Positions 27,354 through 36,474 of a stretch of 64,000 nt of DNA are shown here, piece by piece (the stretch's first letter is position 1; every line of letters begins with the position of its first letter). This DNA comes from QYQD01 sp040755415. Its GTDB lineage: Bacteria; Desulfobacterota; QYQD01. A program made the translations under genes and the position numbers. A model generated the notes under the pieces. The model was not told the DNA's origin and searched no databases. It saw only the letters and a list, made by a program, of their open reading frames with translations. Location of the stretch: positions 1-64,000 of the forward strand of contig JBFMAZ010000082.1 in the NCBI GenBank assembly GCA_040755415.1, read 5' to 3'.

Positions 27354-29381
27354 ATGCATAGCGTCTTAACCACCTGCCCTTTCTGTGCCTGCGGCTGCGG
27401 ATTATATCTACACGTAGAAAATGAAAGGATAGTGGGTGTCACTCCCAGCAAGAAACACCCCATCTCCCGCGGCAACCTGTGCGTGAAGGGGTGGAACAGT
27501 ATAGAGCACGTCCGGCATGCGGAGCGGCTGCGCGAGCCATTGATCCGAAAGAACGGGAAACTGTTCAGGACCGGCTGGGACCAGGCCCTCAAACGTGTTT
27601 CCCTTGAACTGCTCAAGATTAAGAAAAAATATGGGGGCGAATCCATAGGCATACTCTCCTCGGCCAAATGCACCAATGAAGAGAATTATCTCTTGATGAA
27701 GCTCGGCCGCGCCGTATTGAAAACCAACAACATCGACCATTGCGCCCGGCTATGCCACTCTCCCAGCGTCCTGGGGTTAACCAATGCCTTTGGTTCCGGG
27801 GCCATGACCAACTCCATCTCTGAGCTGGCCGGCGCCGAGGTCATCCTGGTCACCGGCTCCAACACCACCGAACAACACCCGCAGATTGCCCGCTTCATAT
27901 TCGAGGCCCTGGACAAAGGCGCCAAACTGATCGTCATAGACCCCAGACGCATCGAACTCAGCAGATTCGCCCATATCCATCTGAGGCCCCGCCTGGGTAC
28001 AGACGTAATATGGCTGAACGGCATGATGAAAATCATCCTGGATGAGGGGCTGTTAGATGACTCTTTTATCAAGATGCGCACGGAGAATTTCCCGGAATTC
28101 AGGAAATTCCTCTCCCGGTTCGACCTGGGCCAGGTAGAGGCGATAAGCGGCATATCCCTGGAAGACCTGGGACGGGCCGCCAAGATTTATGCCGGCGCCA
28201 AAAGGGCCATCATTATATATTCTATGGGGATTACGCAGCATGTCTCCGGCACGGACAACGTGGAGTCCATCGCCAACCTGGCCATGATGACCGGCCACGT
28301 AGAACAGGAAATTACCGGCGTATTTCCCTTGCGCGGACAGAACAACGTACAGGGGGCCTGTGATATGGGCGCCCTGCCCGGAATGCTGAGCGGCTACCAG
28401 AGGGTTGATGATCCGGCCGTTCTGGATAAATTCTCACGGGCCTGGAATACCGGCCTGCCTGCCGCCCCGGGGTTAAGCAGTGTGGATATGCTCCATGAGA
28501 CAGGAAGAATAAAAGGCATGTTTATCATGGGAGAAAACTCCATGTTAAGCCACCCGGATATGAAAAACGTCAGGGCTTCCATGGAACATCTGGATTTCCT
28601 GGCCGTGGCGGATATCTTCCTTACCGAAACCGCGGAAGTCGCAGATGTAATCCTGCCTGCCGCCGCCTTTGCCGAGAAAGACGGCACGGTAACCAGTACG
28701 GAGCGGCGCATCCAGAGGATGCGGAAGGCCATCCCGCCCGTCCACCTGTCTAAACCGGACTGGCAGATAATTATCGAGTTGGCCCGGCGCATGGGATACC
28801 CTATGGACTACGAATCCCCAGCCGAGGTCATGGAGGAAATCGCCTTGCTCACCCCCATCTACGGGGGCGTTTATTATGACCGGCTGGAGACAATCCAGGG
28901 GCTGCAATGGCCGTGCCCTGACCGCAATCATCCCGGAACGACATATCTGCACAAAAAATCATTCGCGCGGGGTAAGGGGCTGTTTTCCTGTATCGCTTAC
29001 CGGCCGCCGGACGAAACGCCTGACAAGAAATATCCCTTTGCCTTGACGACGGGACGCGTGTATGAACACTGGCATACCGGCACTATGACCAGAAGGATAT
29101 CCATATTGAAACGGGAATGCCCGGAAGGGTTTATAGAAATAAGCCCCGCAGATGCGCGGGCATTGGGAATAATAAATGGAGAGCCGGTCAAGGTCATCTC
29201 TCCCCGCGGAGAAGTGACTACCAGGGCCAGATTAGTCGAGGGCCTCCCCGGTAAAACGCTCTTTATGCCCTTTCACTTCCGGGAGGCCCCGGCCAATGCA
29301 TTGACCAACCATGCCGTCGATCCCCAGGCCCGGATACCGGAGCTGAAGATATGCGCCGTGCGCCTGGAAAAGGTGACCTGA
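27354..29381 (+). CDS. Molybdopterin oxidoreductase, formate dehydrogenase alpha-like
   Basis: The 675-residue protein has the N-terminal 4Fe-4S motif (Cys 8, 11, 15, 43) and a CARLCHSPSV motif near residue 130, where formate dehydrogenases carry Sec or Cys as the Mo/W ligand followed by the catalytic His; here it is Cys. The C-terminal guanine-dinucleotide domain has TGRVYEHWHTGTMTRR. There is no Tat signal, so the enzyme is cytoplasmic. Together with the two following genes it should form an NAD(P)-linked complex oxidising formate, or reducing CO2; another substrate is possible. Confidence 0.88.
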   Translation: MHSVLTTCPFCACGCGLYLHVENERIVGVTPSKKHPISRGNLCVKGWNSIEHVRHAERLREPLIRKNGKLFRTGWDQALKRVSLELLKIKKKYGGESIGILSSAKCTNEENYLLMKLGRAVLKTNNIDHCARLCHSPSVLGLTNAFGSGAMTNSISELAGAEVILVTGSNTTEQHPQIARFIFEALDKGAKLIVIDPRRIELSRFAHIHLRPRLGTDVIWLNGMMKIILDEGLLDDSFIKMRTENFPEFRKFLSRFDLGQVEAISGISLEDLGRAAKIYAGAKRAIIIYSMGITQHVSGTDNVESIANLAMMTGHVEQEITGVFPLRGQNNVQGACDMGALPGMLSGYQRVDDPAVLDKFSRAWNTGLPAAPGLSSVDMLHETGRIKGMFIMGENSMLSHPDMKNVRASMEHLDFLAVADIFLTETAEVADVILPAAAFAEKDGTVTSTERRIQRMRKAIPPVHLSKPDWQIIIELARRMGYPMDYESPAEVMEEIALLTPIYGGVYYDRLETIQGLQWPCPDRNHPGTTYLHKKSFARGKGLFSCIAYRPPDETPDKKYPFALTTGRVYEHWHTGTMTRRISILKRECPEGFIEISPADARALGIINGEPVKVISPRGEVTTRARLVEGLPGKTLFMPFHFREAPANALTNHAVDPQARIPELKICAVRLEKVT

Positions 29382-30640
29382 TGACCGATAAACTCATTCT
29401 GTACAAAGAACACCTGAACAGCTTCCTGCGTAAGATAACCAAGGGATTTGAACTCATAGCGCCGGTCCGGAATACCTACGGGGATACGTTATTCGAGGTT
29501 ATTCCGTCTGTAGATGACGTCGGCATCGATCTGACTAATCGCCCCATCCTCTCTCCCAAACGTTTCTTCATGCCGCAAGTGGAGACGCTTTTTGCATACC
29601 GTTATGATAAATCCGGTTATACATTTAAAGATACGGCAGACAATACACCCCGGGTCATCTTCGGCCTTCGCTCCTGTGACACGCGAGGGATACTCTTTTA
29701 CGATCTGATCTTTCAGGAAGGCCTGAAGGACAAATATTACCTGGATCGGCGCAGGGACACCATCCTTATCAATTTAGGCTGCAACCAGCCCGGAGAAAAC
29801 TGTTTCTGCAAGAGCGCCCAGAGTGGCCCTTTTTTGACTTACGGCTATGATATACAGTTGACGGATCTCGGTGATAGATTCTTTGTCGAAATCGGCCGGC
29901 CGCGGGGCCGGGAACTCCTGGCCGGATGGTCTTACTTTTTCCGTCCGGCTACACAAGCGGATATAGACGCGCAATATGAGGCAGTCCTGGAATCGGAGGG
30001 CAGATTCCGGCACCGCCTCGATTTCGATGCCGCCATAGAAAAACTCATAAACCAGAAGGTTGATCCGGCCATATGGGAAGAACTGGGCAGACGCTGTCAG
30101 AACTGCGGGGGATGCGCCTATGTCTGCCCCACCTGCTATTGCTTCAATATGTTCGATAGCCCATGTTCTGAAAAAGAAGGGGAACGCCTCAGAACCTGGG
30201 ATGCCTGCACCTTTGCCGGTTTCAGCAGATTGGCCGGAGGATACAACCCGCGCCAGGATAAGGCCCAGCGGATAAAAAGGCGCTTTTATCACAAGTTGTT
30301 CTATGACAAACAGAAGTATAACATCCCCAGTTGTGTGGGCTGCGGCCGCTGCGCGGACATCTGTTTTGGCCGTATAGACATGCTCAGCTTCATCCGCCTG
30401 ATCTGCGAACAGAAAGAGAAGTCGCCGGCCCCCGCCCACCGGAGGCTGGGAGAACTGCTTCTTGAGGCCGGAATCATCAGCCAAAAAGATCTGGATTCGG
30501 CGATAGAAAAACAGGCCGCGACCGGGAAACCCCTGGGTGTTCAATTGGTGGAAATGGGCGTGGTGGATAAGGAAGCGATTGCCGGGGCGCTCGGCTGCCA
30601 ACTAAAGATACCCGGCACAGCAAAAAATGTAGAAGACTAA
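29381..30640 (+). CDS. Fe-S subunit (HydB/sulfhydrogenase beta-like) fused to an MshEN-like domain
   Basis: The frame is open from 29351, but the ATG at 29381 overlaps the previous stop by one base (TGATG) and gives the expected start MTDKLIL. Residues 1-225 resemble the beta subunit of cytoplasmic sulfhydrogenases. Two ferredoxin clusters follow: CQNCGGCAYVCPTCYC (about 239) and CVGCGRCADIC (about 318). The last 65 residues, with RLGELLLEAGIISQKDLDSA then LGVQLVEMGVVDKEAIAGAL, are the paired helical motif of the type II secretion ATPase N-domain (MshEN), which binds cyclic di-GMP in some proteins. That fusion is unusual. Confidence 0.85.
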   Translation: MTDKLILYKEHLNSFLRKITKGFELIAPVRNTYGDTLFEVIPSVDDVGIDLTNRPILSPKRFFMPQVETLFAYRYDKSGYTFKDTADNTPRVIFGLRSCDTRGILFYDLIFQEGLKDKYYLDRRRDTILINLGCNQPGENCFCKSAQSGPFLTYGYDIQLTDLGDRFFVEIGRPRGRELLAGWSYFFRPATQADIDAQYEAVLESEGRFRHRLDFDAAIEKLINQKVDPAIWEELGRRCQNCGGCAYVCPTCYCFNMFDSPCSEKEGERLRTWDACTFAGFSRLAGGYNPRQDKAQRIKRRFYHKLFYDKQKYNIPSCVGCGRCADICFGRIDMLSFIRLICEQKEKSPAPAHRRLGELLLEAGIISQKDLDSAIEKQAATGKPLGVQLVEMGVVDKEAIAGALGCQLKIPGTAKNVED

Positions 30641-30661
30641 GAAGTCCGCAGGGCAACAGAG

Positions 30662-31492
30662 ATGAACAACAATGTCTATCTCCCCCAAATCGCCGTTATT
30701 AAGGATATAAAGGAAGAAACCGGCGACATAAAGACCTTTACCCTGGCGTTTAAGGACAGGAAATTTAAAAACTCCTTTTCCTTCCGGCCCGGCCAGTTCA
30801 TGATGGTCTCCGTCTTCCAGGCCGGCGAGGTCCCGATATCCATAAGCTCTTCCCCCAGTCAACCGGAGAATTTGCAGTTAAGCATAAAAAAGGCCGGTGC
30901 TTTAACCGGGAAGATACATGGGCACAAGGTCGGTGATGAGATCGGTCTGCGGGGGCCTTACGGCCGGAGTTTCCCCGTGGAAAGGCTGATCGGAAAGAAC
31001 CTCTTGTTTGTGGCCGGAGGCATAGGGCTGGCCCCCTTGCGTAGTCTGATTAACTATGTGCTGAATAACAGAACGGAATTCGGCCAGATTACTATCCTGC
31101 ATGGGGCGAGAACCCCGTCGGATATTCCGTTCAAACATGAACTGTCCCGCTGGCCCAAAGAAAGGGATGTTAAAGTCCTGGTGACCGTGGACCGCCCTGA
31201 TACCGGATGGAAAGGAAATATAGGCCCGGCTACCGCTTTGTGGGACAAGACAGGTATTTCCAGCCGGGACACTATAGCCGTTATCTGCGGCCCGCCGGTA
31301 ATGATCTCCTTTGTGGTTATGGATCTTCTCAAGATGGGATTTTCTGAAGATGATATTATCTCCACCTTGGAAAGACACATGAAATGCGGAGTGGGCAAGT
31401 GCGGGCATTGCAGCATTGGCCACCAACTAACCTGTGTGGACGGCCCGGTCTTTACCTACCGGGAGATGAAAGAGCTGCCGACAGATTTGTAA
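30662..31492 (+). CDS. FAD/NAD(P)-binding subunit, HydG/PyrK-like
   Basis: The 276-residue protein has the flavin-binding FRPGQFMMVSVFQAG and the NAD(P)-binding VAGGIGLAPLRSLI, and ends with a 2Fe-2S site CGVGKCGHCSIG...C at about 242-258. This is the layout of the gamma subunit of cytoplasmic sulfhydrogenases and of dihydroorotate dehydrogenase K subunits. It takes electrons from the Fe-S subunit to NAD(P), or the reverse, completing a three-gene cytoplasmic redox complex. It is 21 bases after the previous stop. Confidence 0.92.
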   Translation: MNNNVYLPQIAVIKDIKEETGDIKTFTLAFKDRKFKNSFSFRPGQFMMVSVFQAGEVPISISSSPSQPENLQLSIKKAGALTGKIHGHKVGDEIGLRGPYGRSFPVERLIGKNLLFVAGGIGLAPLRSLINYVLNNRTEFGQITILHGARTPSDIPFKHELSRWPKERDVKVLVTVDRPDTGWKGNIGPATALWDKTGISSRDTIAVICGPPVMISFVVMDLLKMGFSEDDIISTLERHMKCGVGKCGHCSIGHQLTCVDGPVFTYREMKELPTDL

Positions 31493-31518
31493 TCAGGCCT
31501 TTCGATGCTGATATTTGA

Positions 31519-31845
31519 TCATAATCCAAACATTTTTCTTAGTATAGATCTTACAGCCACGAACTCTGACTCCGCCAATGTCCCCAACCTCTTCAAGATA
31601 TATTTCTTCTCGATTGTCGCCTGCTTGCCGAGCCTGATGTATGATTCTGCAAGAAGGCCGCTTCCCCTCCACTCCACAATTTTATAGTCCATTCCCGTGC
31701 TATATTCTTGAGTGGTTATCCGCGCTACAAGGACATCCAGATCACCTGCGTCATATAGAACGAGAGCGGGCCTTTTGGAAACGCCCTGCAAATCGGTTTG
31801 AGGGAAGCCGACGAGCACAACATCGCCGAAGTTATAAGTTGTCAT
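31519..31845 (-). CDS. MazF/PemK-like toxin
   Basis: The 108-residue protein has the PemK-like start GDVVLVGFPQTDLQGVSKRP and later RLGKQATIEKKYILKRLGTL, the SH3-like fold of endoribonuclease toxins that cut mRNA. It overlaps the upstream antitoxin gene by 14 bases, a typical operon order of antitoxin then toxin. Confidence 0.88.
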   Translation of the reverse strand: MTTYNFGDVVLVGFPQTDLQGVSKRPALVLYDAGDLDVLVARITTQEYSTGMDYKIVEWRGSGLLAESYIRLGKQATIEKKYILKRLGTLAESEFVAVRSILRKMFGL

Positions 31846-32035
31846 ACATGGCGTCCTTTTCAGAATAGCCTTTCATAAATTCGGCAACTGTAAAGTTGCG
31901 CCAAATTGATTCCTCATCTTCGAGGAGCAGCATAACACGTATTTTTGATTCCCCCGTCAATAGCCTCCTTATTTTGTCCGGAATTGACAAGTGTCCATCC
32001 GGCAGTATCTCTGCATAGTATTCATAGGCTTTCAT
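31832..32035 (-). CDS. Antitoxin partner of the MazF-like toxin
   Basis: The 67-residue protein begins with an AbrB/SpoVT-like strand pattern (YYAEILPDGHLSIPDKIRRLL) and ends in an acidic tail that would bind the toxin. Its place before and overlapping the toxin gene supports the call. It is probably autoregulatory, but no clear operator was seen in 32036-32161. Confidence 0.8.
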   Translation of the reverse strand: MKAYEYYAEILPDGHLSIPDKIRRLLTGESKIRVMLLLEDEESIWRNFTVAEFMKGYSEKDAMYDNL

Positions 32036-32161
32036 ATCTTACCTCCTTGTTCAATCTATCGTACCGCAGAGGACGCCTTTCCTGACATCCCTTTCGGTTG
32101 ACCTTCTTCATCCTATCACTATTGTCTGAATAGACTTCACTAGTCAATGGGCCCACTCCTT

Positions 32162-35100
32162 CTAATGTGACGTCTCCTCGATTGTATTATAAATTTCGTC
32201 AATTTTTTTCTGTACCTCTATGGTCTTTTGAATTGCAGTGACAATTCTGCAATAAGTCCGTATCTCGTCAAGGGACAGTATTCGCTCTTTTCTGTCCTTA
32301 AGCCATTTATCGCAGACCTGATAACCGCCGATTTGATAAGCCCATACATCAGGGGGAATGCCTTCAAAGTATTGTGCCTTGTTGATGAAAAGGAGACCAA
32401 ATCCCCCCTCACCCCCCTTTACTAAAGGGGAGATATTGTGAGAAGAATCCTTGCTTCCCCTCTTTGGCAAAGAGGGGTTAAGGGGAGATTTTTCGAATAA
32501 TTCATATCTCAACTTTTCTACCCTGTTATCCCCTTTCCCCTGAAATCTTGCAATCGGTAAATCGAGGTCAGCCGATTTAAGCAGGTGCAGGTCAACAAGC
32601 CTGTTGCCATAGTCGGACATTTTCTCGAACAGCTTGTAGTCCTTTGTAAACGGCACCCTTGGAAAGTCTATCTTCAGGAACGCTGCATATTTTGTCCTGT
32701 AAGTCTCTGAATAAAGAACGGCATAAATGTAATAGAAGATTTCCTCAGGGGAAGGAGTTTTCTTATAGGCTTTTGATAATTCATCAATAACCTTGGCAGA
32801 TAAGTTAGTCTTTTTTACTCCATAATCTGCCTTCGGTTCAAACAGCATCAATACGCCGCCAAAGGACCGCTTCTTTTTATCCTTGACTTGATAGATATAG
32901 AGAGGAAAAAGATACGACCGTTCTCGTGTCTCTAACGAGACGGTACAGTCGTTAATAATGCTGTTCGTACATAACGCGTGTTTAAATTCTGCATTGATCT
33001 GGCGATTTGTGATCACCCCTAAGTTCTCTTTCAACATATGCTGCATTACTTCTTTCCGGGATCGCTCAATGACTGCGTCGTGGTAGAAAATCCACCGCTC
33101 ATCGAATGGGCGATACAATATCTTTGTAATGGCTTGATCCCAGTCAGGATCTTTGACGACGCGCTCCCTCGCATCTCTCAGTGTCCAGTTAGTTTTATCT
33201 TTCAGTTTATAAGTCTGTTGTATTATTTCATCAGGTAATTTCTTGTCCCTGAACTGCAATATTCTTCTCCGCAGTCGATCCCGATCAAAATCAATAACGA
33301 ATTCATCGCGTGAGGTTACGATCCCCACACTGCTCACCGGAAAGATATCGGTAATCTTCATGTGCCTTTCATAAACAGATGACAACTTTTCATCGCGGGG
33401 GAAGAACAGATAGAATTCGGATTTAGGGGAAAGCCTCTTCCATTTGGTTGTTGTAATATCGTGCTTATTAAGCCAATTGTATTTCTTTTCTCTGAGCCCC
33501 CATAGTTCGGAATGGAAAACTTTTGACCCGCCTCTTAACCTCCCTTTGCCAAGAGGGGTTTTCTTGATAAAGACAGCAATAGCAACTCCTTGCTGAATAT
33601 CAAAGACATTCTCATCTCTTGACCCGTCAGGGCCTTTTTCCTTCTTGAGGCTGTTGCCGTGCAGGTCAAGGATATACATCACGTCGAAACTCCGCATCAG
33701 CGACTGACGCATCCCCCTAAAAGTCGGATTATCGAGATAGCTGTGGTTTGTAATAAACCCGAGGACCCCTTGGCCGGCCTGATCGATCTTCCACTGGGCA
33801 AAACGGATGAACTTTACATAATCGTCCTGAAGCCACTTGGGGTTCTTTTCATTAAGCGGTCTCCCATCGACTTGATGGTACGCCTTAATCTCGCTTGAGA
33901 TCCAGTCACCGATATTTGACGAATGTCCCGAATAGGGCGGGTTTCCCAGAATCACGAGTATTGGTTGTTCTTTCTTCACCAGACCGGCCAGATGAGACTC
34001 TTCAGACAATGAGGCCATCCCGGGCAGTTCTGTTTGAGCCACCTCTTCCATTTCGAGCGTATTGGTAAGATAAAGTTTCACCCGGTCATCCCTCTGTAAC
34101 CTGTACTCTAATTCCTCCAGAAGGAAAGACATCTTCAGATGCCCGACGGCATAGGGGGCCATCATCAATTCAAAGGCATAGAGGTTTTTCAGGATATGTT
34201 CTTTTATAAAATTCTCCCTGCCTCCCTCTCCGTATTTGGAAACAAATTCATCAATTGCAAGTTTTGCCGCCTCTGCCAAAAAGGCAAGCGTTCCTGCCGC
34301 AGGGTCTAAGACAGTCACGTTCTTATCTGCAAATCCATCAGGTTTATTGAAATGCCCTTTCAGAATGTTATGTAAGGAGCGGACTATGTAGGAAACCACA
34401 GGCTCAGGCGTGTAATACACACCCCTCATCTCCCTTGTCTTCGGGTCATACGCGGCAAGGAAGGTTTCGTAGAAATGAACGATAGGGTCTTTCCCTTTGC
34501 CCTCATGGAAAAATTGATGAAGTATCTTGCTCACATCCGTGAGGGAAAGGATTTCCGATATATCATCAACAATCCATTCCATCTGCTGGGGGAGGGCGCC
34601 CAATGAAACAAACTGGAAAACGTCTCTCAGTATTCCAATTGTTTGGGGTATGTTGTGATAGGCAAGTTTCCTATTGAAGCCATTTTCTGAACGAGTCCTG
34701 GCTGCAAATAGGCCGTAGGTGATAGTCTGTGCGTAAAGGTCCGAGAATTCGTCTTCCGTAAGGCCGCTGATAAGATAATCCTTAAAAGCCTTGTAAAATC
34801 CCCTGATAAATCCCTTGCCTGCACTCTGTTCTTCCCTCAGTTCCTGCGCTATAACCTCATCCTTTAAAAAGCGTGTCCTTTTGGCAAGTTCAACGGCAAG
34901 GTTCTTTGCGTCATATACTTTCGGTAACGAAAAGGAAAAGAACTTTCCCAGCAGTTGCAGGAATTCAGGTTCCTTTTCGACAGGTGGGGTAGTTTTCAGC
35001 TTATGAACTACGTATGGCCTTCCGACAATGACTTTATCCGTTCTGACACCGTTATGGTAAAGCCTGAACTCAAAGAAATTGGTAAGAATAACATTCGGAA

Positions 35101-35449
35101 AAGTATGCAAGTATCTCTTTAGCTGCTCTGTTTCCTCTATCCTGTCAAGATTTTCAATGGTAGGGTCTTTAGCCTCAATGTATCCCGTGATATGTTGTTT
35201 GCCGTCCCACACTCTGAAGTCCGGATTACCTGCTTCCGTCTTTTTGGGAAGAATCGTTATATGAAAATTTTTCTTTCCGGTTAAGCCGCAATACCCATCA
35301 AGAAGAGATTTCAGGACCGGGTAATAGCTTTCTTCCCTTGCATCCCCTCGTGTGCCGGCATCGGCTATCTGTTTTAAATAGTCTTTAAGCATGACCAACC
35401 TATCGATGATTTCCGGGCCGGCGCTCGTAGCCTCGTTGATTCTCAACAT
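32162..35449 (-). CDS. Single-chain restriction-modification enzyme (type IIG/ISP-like)
   Basis: The 1095-residue protein joins a nuclease, an adenine methyltransferase and a target-recognition part. The N-terminal PD-(D/E)xK site is PDFRVW...GYIEAK (Asp77, Glu92, Lys94). Methyltransferase motif I reads TVLDPAAGTLAFLAEAA at about 378 and motif IV GNPPY at about 500. The final 450 residues should read the DNA target. Two segments derive from the dispersed C/G-rich repeats: about residues 629-645 (KKTPLGKGRLRGG) and about 986-1016 (SPLNPSLPKRG and ISPLVKGGEGGFG), both in frame. It is the only large defence gene here and adjoins a toxin-antitoxin pair. Confidence 0.88.
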   Translation of the reverse strand: MLRINEATSAGPEIIDRLVMLKDYLKQIADAGTRGDAREESYYPVLKSLLDGYCGLTGKKNFHITILPKKTEAGNPDFRVWDGKQHITGYIEAKDPTIENLDRIEETEQLKRYLHTFPNVILTNFFEFRLYHNGVRTDKVIVGRPYVVHKLKTTPPVEKEPEFLQLLGKFFSFSLPKVYDAKNLAVELAKRTRFLKDEVIAQELREEQSAGKGFIRGFYKAFKDYLISGLTEDEFSDLYAQTITYGLFAARTRSENGFNRKLAYHNIPQTIGILRDVFQFVSLGALPQQMEWIVDDISEILSLTDVSKILHQFFHEGKGKDPIVHFYETFLAAYDPKTREMRGVYYTPEPVVSYIVRSLHNILKGHFNKPDGFADKNVTVLDPAAGTLAFLAEAAKLAIDEFVSKYGEGGRENFIKEHILKNLYAFELMMAPYAVGHLKMSFLLEELEYRLQRDDRVKLYLTNTLEMEEVAQTELPGMASLSEESHLAGLVKKEQPILVILGNPPYSGHSSNIGDWISSEIKAYHQVDGRPLNEKNPKWLQDDYVKFIRFAQWKIDQAGQGVLGFITNHSYLDNPTFRGMRQSLMRSFDVMYILDLHGNSLKKEKGPDGSRDENVFDIQQGVAIAVFIKKTPLGKGRLRGGSKVFHSELWGLREKKYNWLNKHDITTTKWKRLSPKSEFYLFFPRDEKLSSVYERHMKITDIFPVSSVGIVTSRDEFVIDFDRDRLRRRILQFRDKKLPDEIIQQTYKLKDKTNWTLRDARERVVKDPDWDQAITKILYRPFDERWIFYHDAVIERSRKEVMQHMLKENLGVITNRQINAEFKHALCTNSIINDCTVSLETRERSYLFPLYIYQVKDKKKRSFGGVLMLFEPKADYGVKKTNLSAKVIDELSKAYKKTPSPEEIFYYIYAVLYSETYRTKYAAFLKIDFPRVPFTKDYKLFEKMSDYGNRLVDLHLLKSADLDLPIARFQGKGDNRVEKLRYELFEKSPLNPSLPKRGSKDSSHNISPLVKGGEGGFGLLFINKAQYFEGIPPDVWAYQIGGYQVCDKWLKDRKERILSLDEIRTYCRIVTAIQKTIEVQKKIDEIYNTIEETSH
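32400..32490. repeat. C/G-rich repeat module inserted in frame in the restriction enzyme gene
   Basis: The stretch contains CCCCCCTTTACTAAAGGGG and CCCCTCTTTGGCAAAGAGGG hairpins of the same type as in the family A and B elements. It keeps the reading frame of the minus-strand gene and adds about 30 residues. A shorter relative lies at 33525-33560 in the same gene. Confidence 0.75.
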
Positions 35450-35672
35450 GCTTATTTCGAAGCAATGCTTTTATGGATATGGAAGGATCGGGAATAGCGT
35501 AAAATCATAGCCTGCATATCGATAATGCGTTAGAATACAAATAAAGGCAAGTGGAAAAGTAATCACCGCGTCCTTAAACGATGGGGAGGCCCGCGCTTTG
35601 CAAGATTCAGCCCGAATCCTGCGAGAGAACCTTAACTCACTGGGGTGGTAAAACTGGAGCCATCCATGATTT

Positions 35673-35849
35673 TTATTCCGGAGCGATCAGTTGAAACCCG
35701 CAATTTTCGCAGTAGAAAAACCCATCCTGGGTCTTGTCTGCGCTATAGGTATTCAGATGACCACAGTTAGGACAAACAATGTACATGCCCTCTTCAAGCT
35801 CCTGGAGCTCAAAGTTTCCCTGAACATCAATGGACACCCTTCCCTTCAT
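35673..35849 (-). CDS. 58-residue zinc-ribbon protein
   Basis: Read on the minus strand from ATG 35849 to TAA 35673. The sequence has two CxxC knuckles, CPNCG (26-30) and CENCG (47-51), in a zinc-ribbon spacing, after an N-terminal strand-rich part MKGRVSIDVQGNFEL. The ATG overlaps the sodB stop (ATGA), a strong sign of translational coupling. It may be a rubredoxin-like or zinc-binding partner in the oxidative-stress operon; the spacing C-x2-C-x17-C-x2-C is shorter than in rubredoxin. Confidence 0.85.
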   Translation of the reverse strand: MKGRVSIDVQGNFELQELEEGMYIVCPNCGHLNTYSADKTQDGFFYCENCGFQLIAPE

Positions 35850-36454
35850 AATCCCTCCAGTCTCTTGTTCACCTCATCCCAATTAACAATGTTCCAGAAG
35901 GCCTCGACAAATTTGGCCCTATCGTTCTTATAATCGAGATAGTACGCATGTTCCCAGACATCAATAACCATGAGTATTTTGAACATGGGATAAACGTTTA
36001 TATTGTGCTTTTCCACCTGCATAATGATGGGCCTGTTGGTCTTCCTGCAGAAGGTCAGGGCCGCCCACCCGGAACCTTCTACGCTCACGGCCGTCTGGGT
36101 AAATTCCCTTTTGAACCGATCAGGGCCGCCGAATTCTTTTGCTATAACGTCGCCGATTGTCCCTCCCGGCATTCCACCACCCTTACCAGCCGGAGCCAGG
36201 TTGCCCCAGAATAACGAGTGCAACAAATGTCCGCCTATGTGGAATGACAGTTCCTTTAGGGTCGATTTCATATCTAGATCAGCCCCGTCTTTTCTGGCCT
36301 TATCCAGCCTCTCCAGTATGGCGTTGGCGCCATTAACGTAGGCCAGATGGTGTTTGTCGTGGTGTATCCTTAGTTGTTCTTCTGATATGTGCGGTTCCAA
36401 GTCCTTGTATCCGTAAGGCAGCTCCGGCAGGGTATATAATCTCGATGTTTCCAT
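35846..36454 (-). CDS. sodB: Iron/manganese superoxide dismutase
   Basis: Converts superoxide to hydrogen peroxide and oxygen in the cytoplasm. The metal ligands are seen as HHDKHHLAYVNG (first His), HLLHSLFWGN (second His), and DVWEHAYYLDY (Asp and third His). The ATG at 36454 is chosen because AGGAGG lies about seven bases upstream; a GTG at 36460 overlaps that site. Third gene of the operon wrbA, ferritin-like, sodB, zinc ribbon. Confidence 0.97.
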   Translation of the reverse strand: METSRLYTLPELPYGYKDLEPHISEEQLRIHHDKHHLAYVNGANAILERLDKARKDGADLDMKSTLKELSFHIGGHLLHSLFWGNLAPAGKGGGMPGGTIGDVIAKEFGGPDRFKREFTQTAVSVEGSGWAALTFCRKTNRPIIMQVEKHNINVYPMFKILMVIDVWEHAYYLDYKNDRAKFVEAFWNIVNWDEVNKRLEGL

Positions 36455-36474
36455 TGACACCCCTCCTTTATCTC

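Noticed and set aside
29774..30601. Minus-strand frame of 275 codons
   Set aside because: Antisense to the Fe-S subunit gene, whose cluster motifs are clear.
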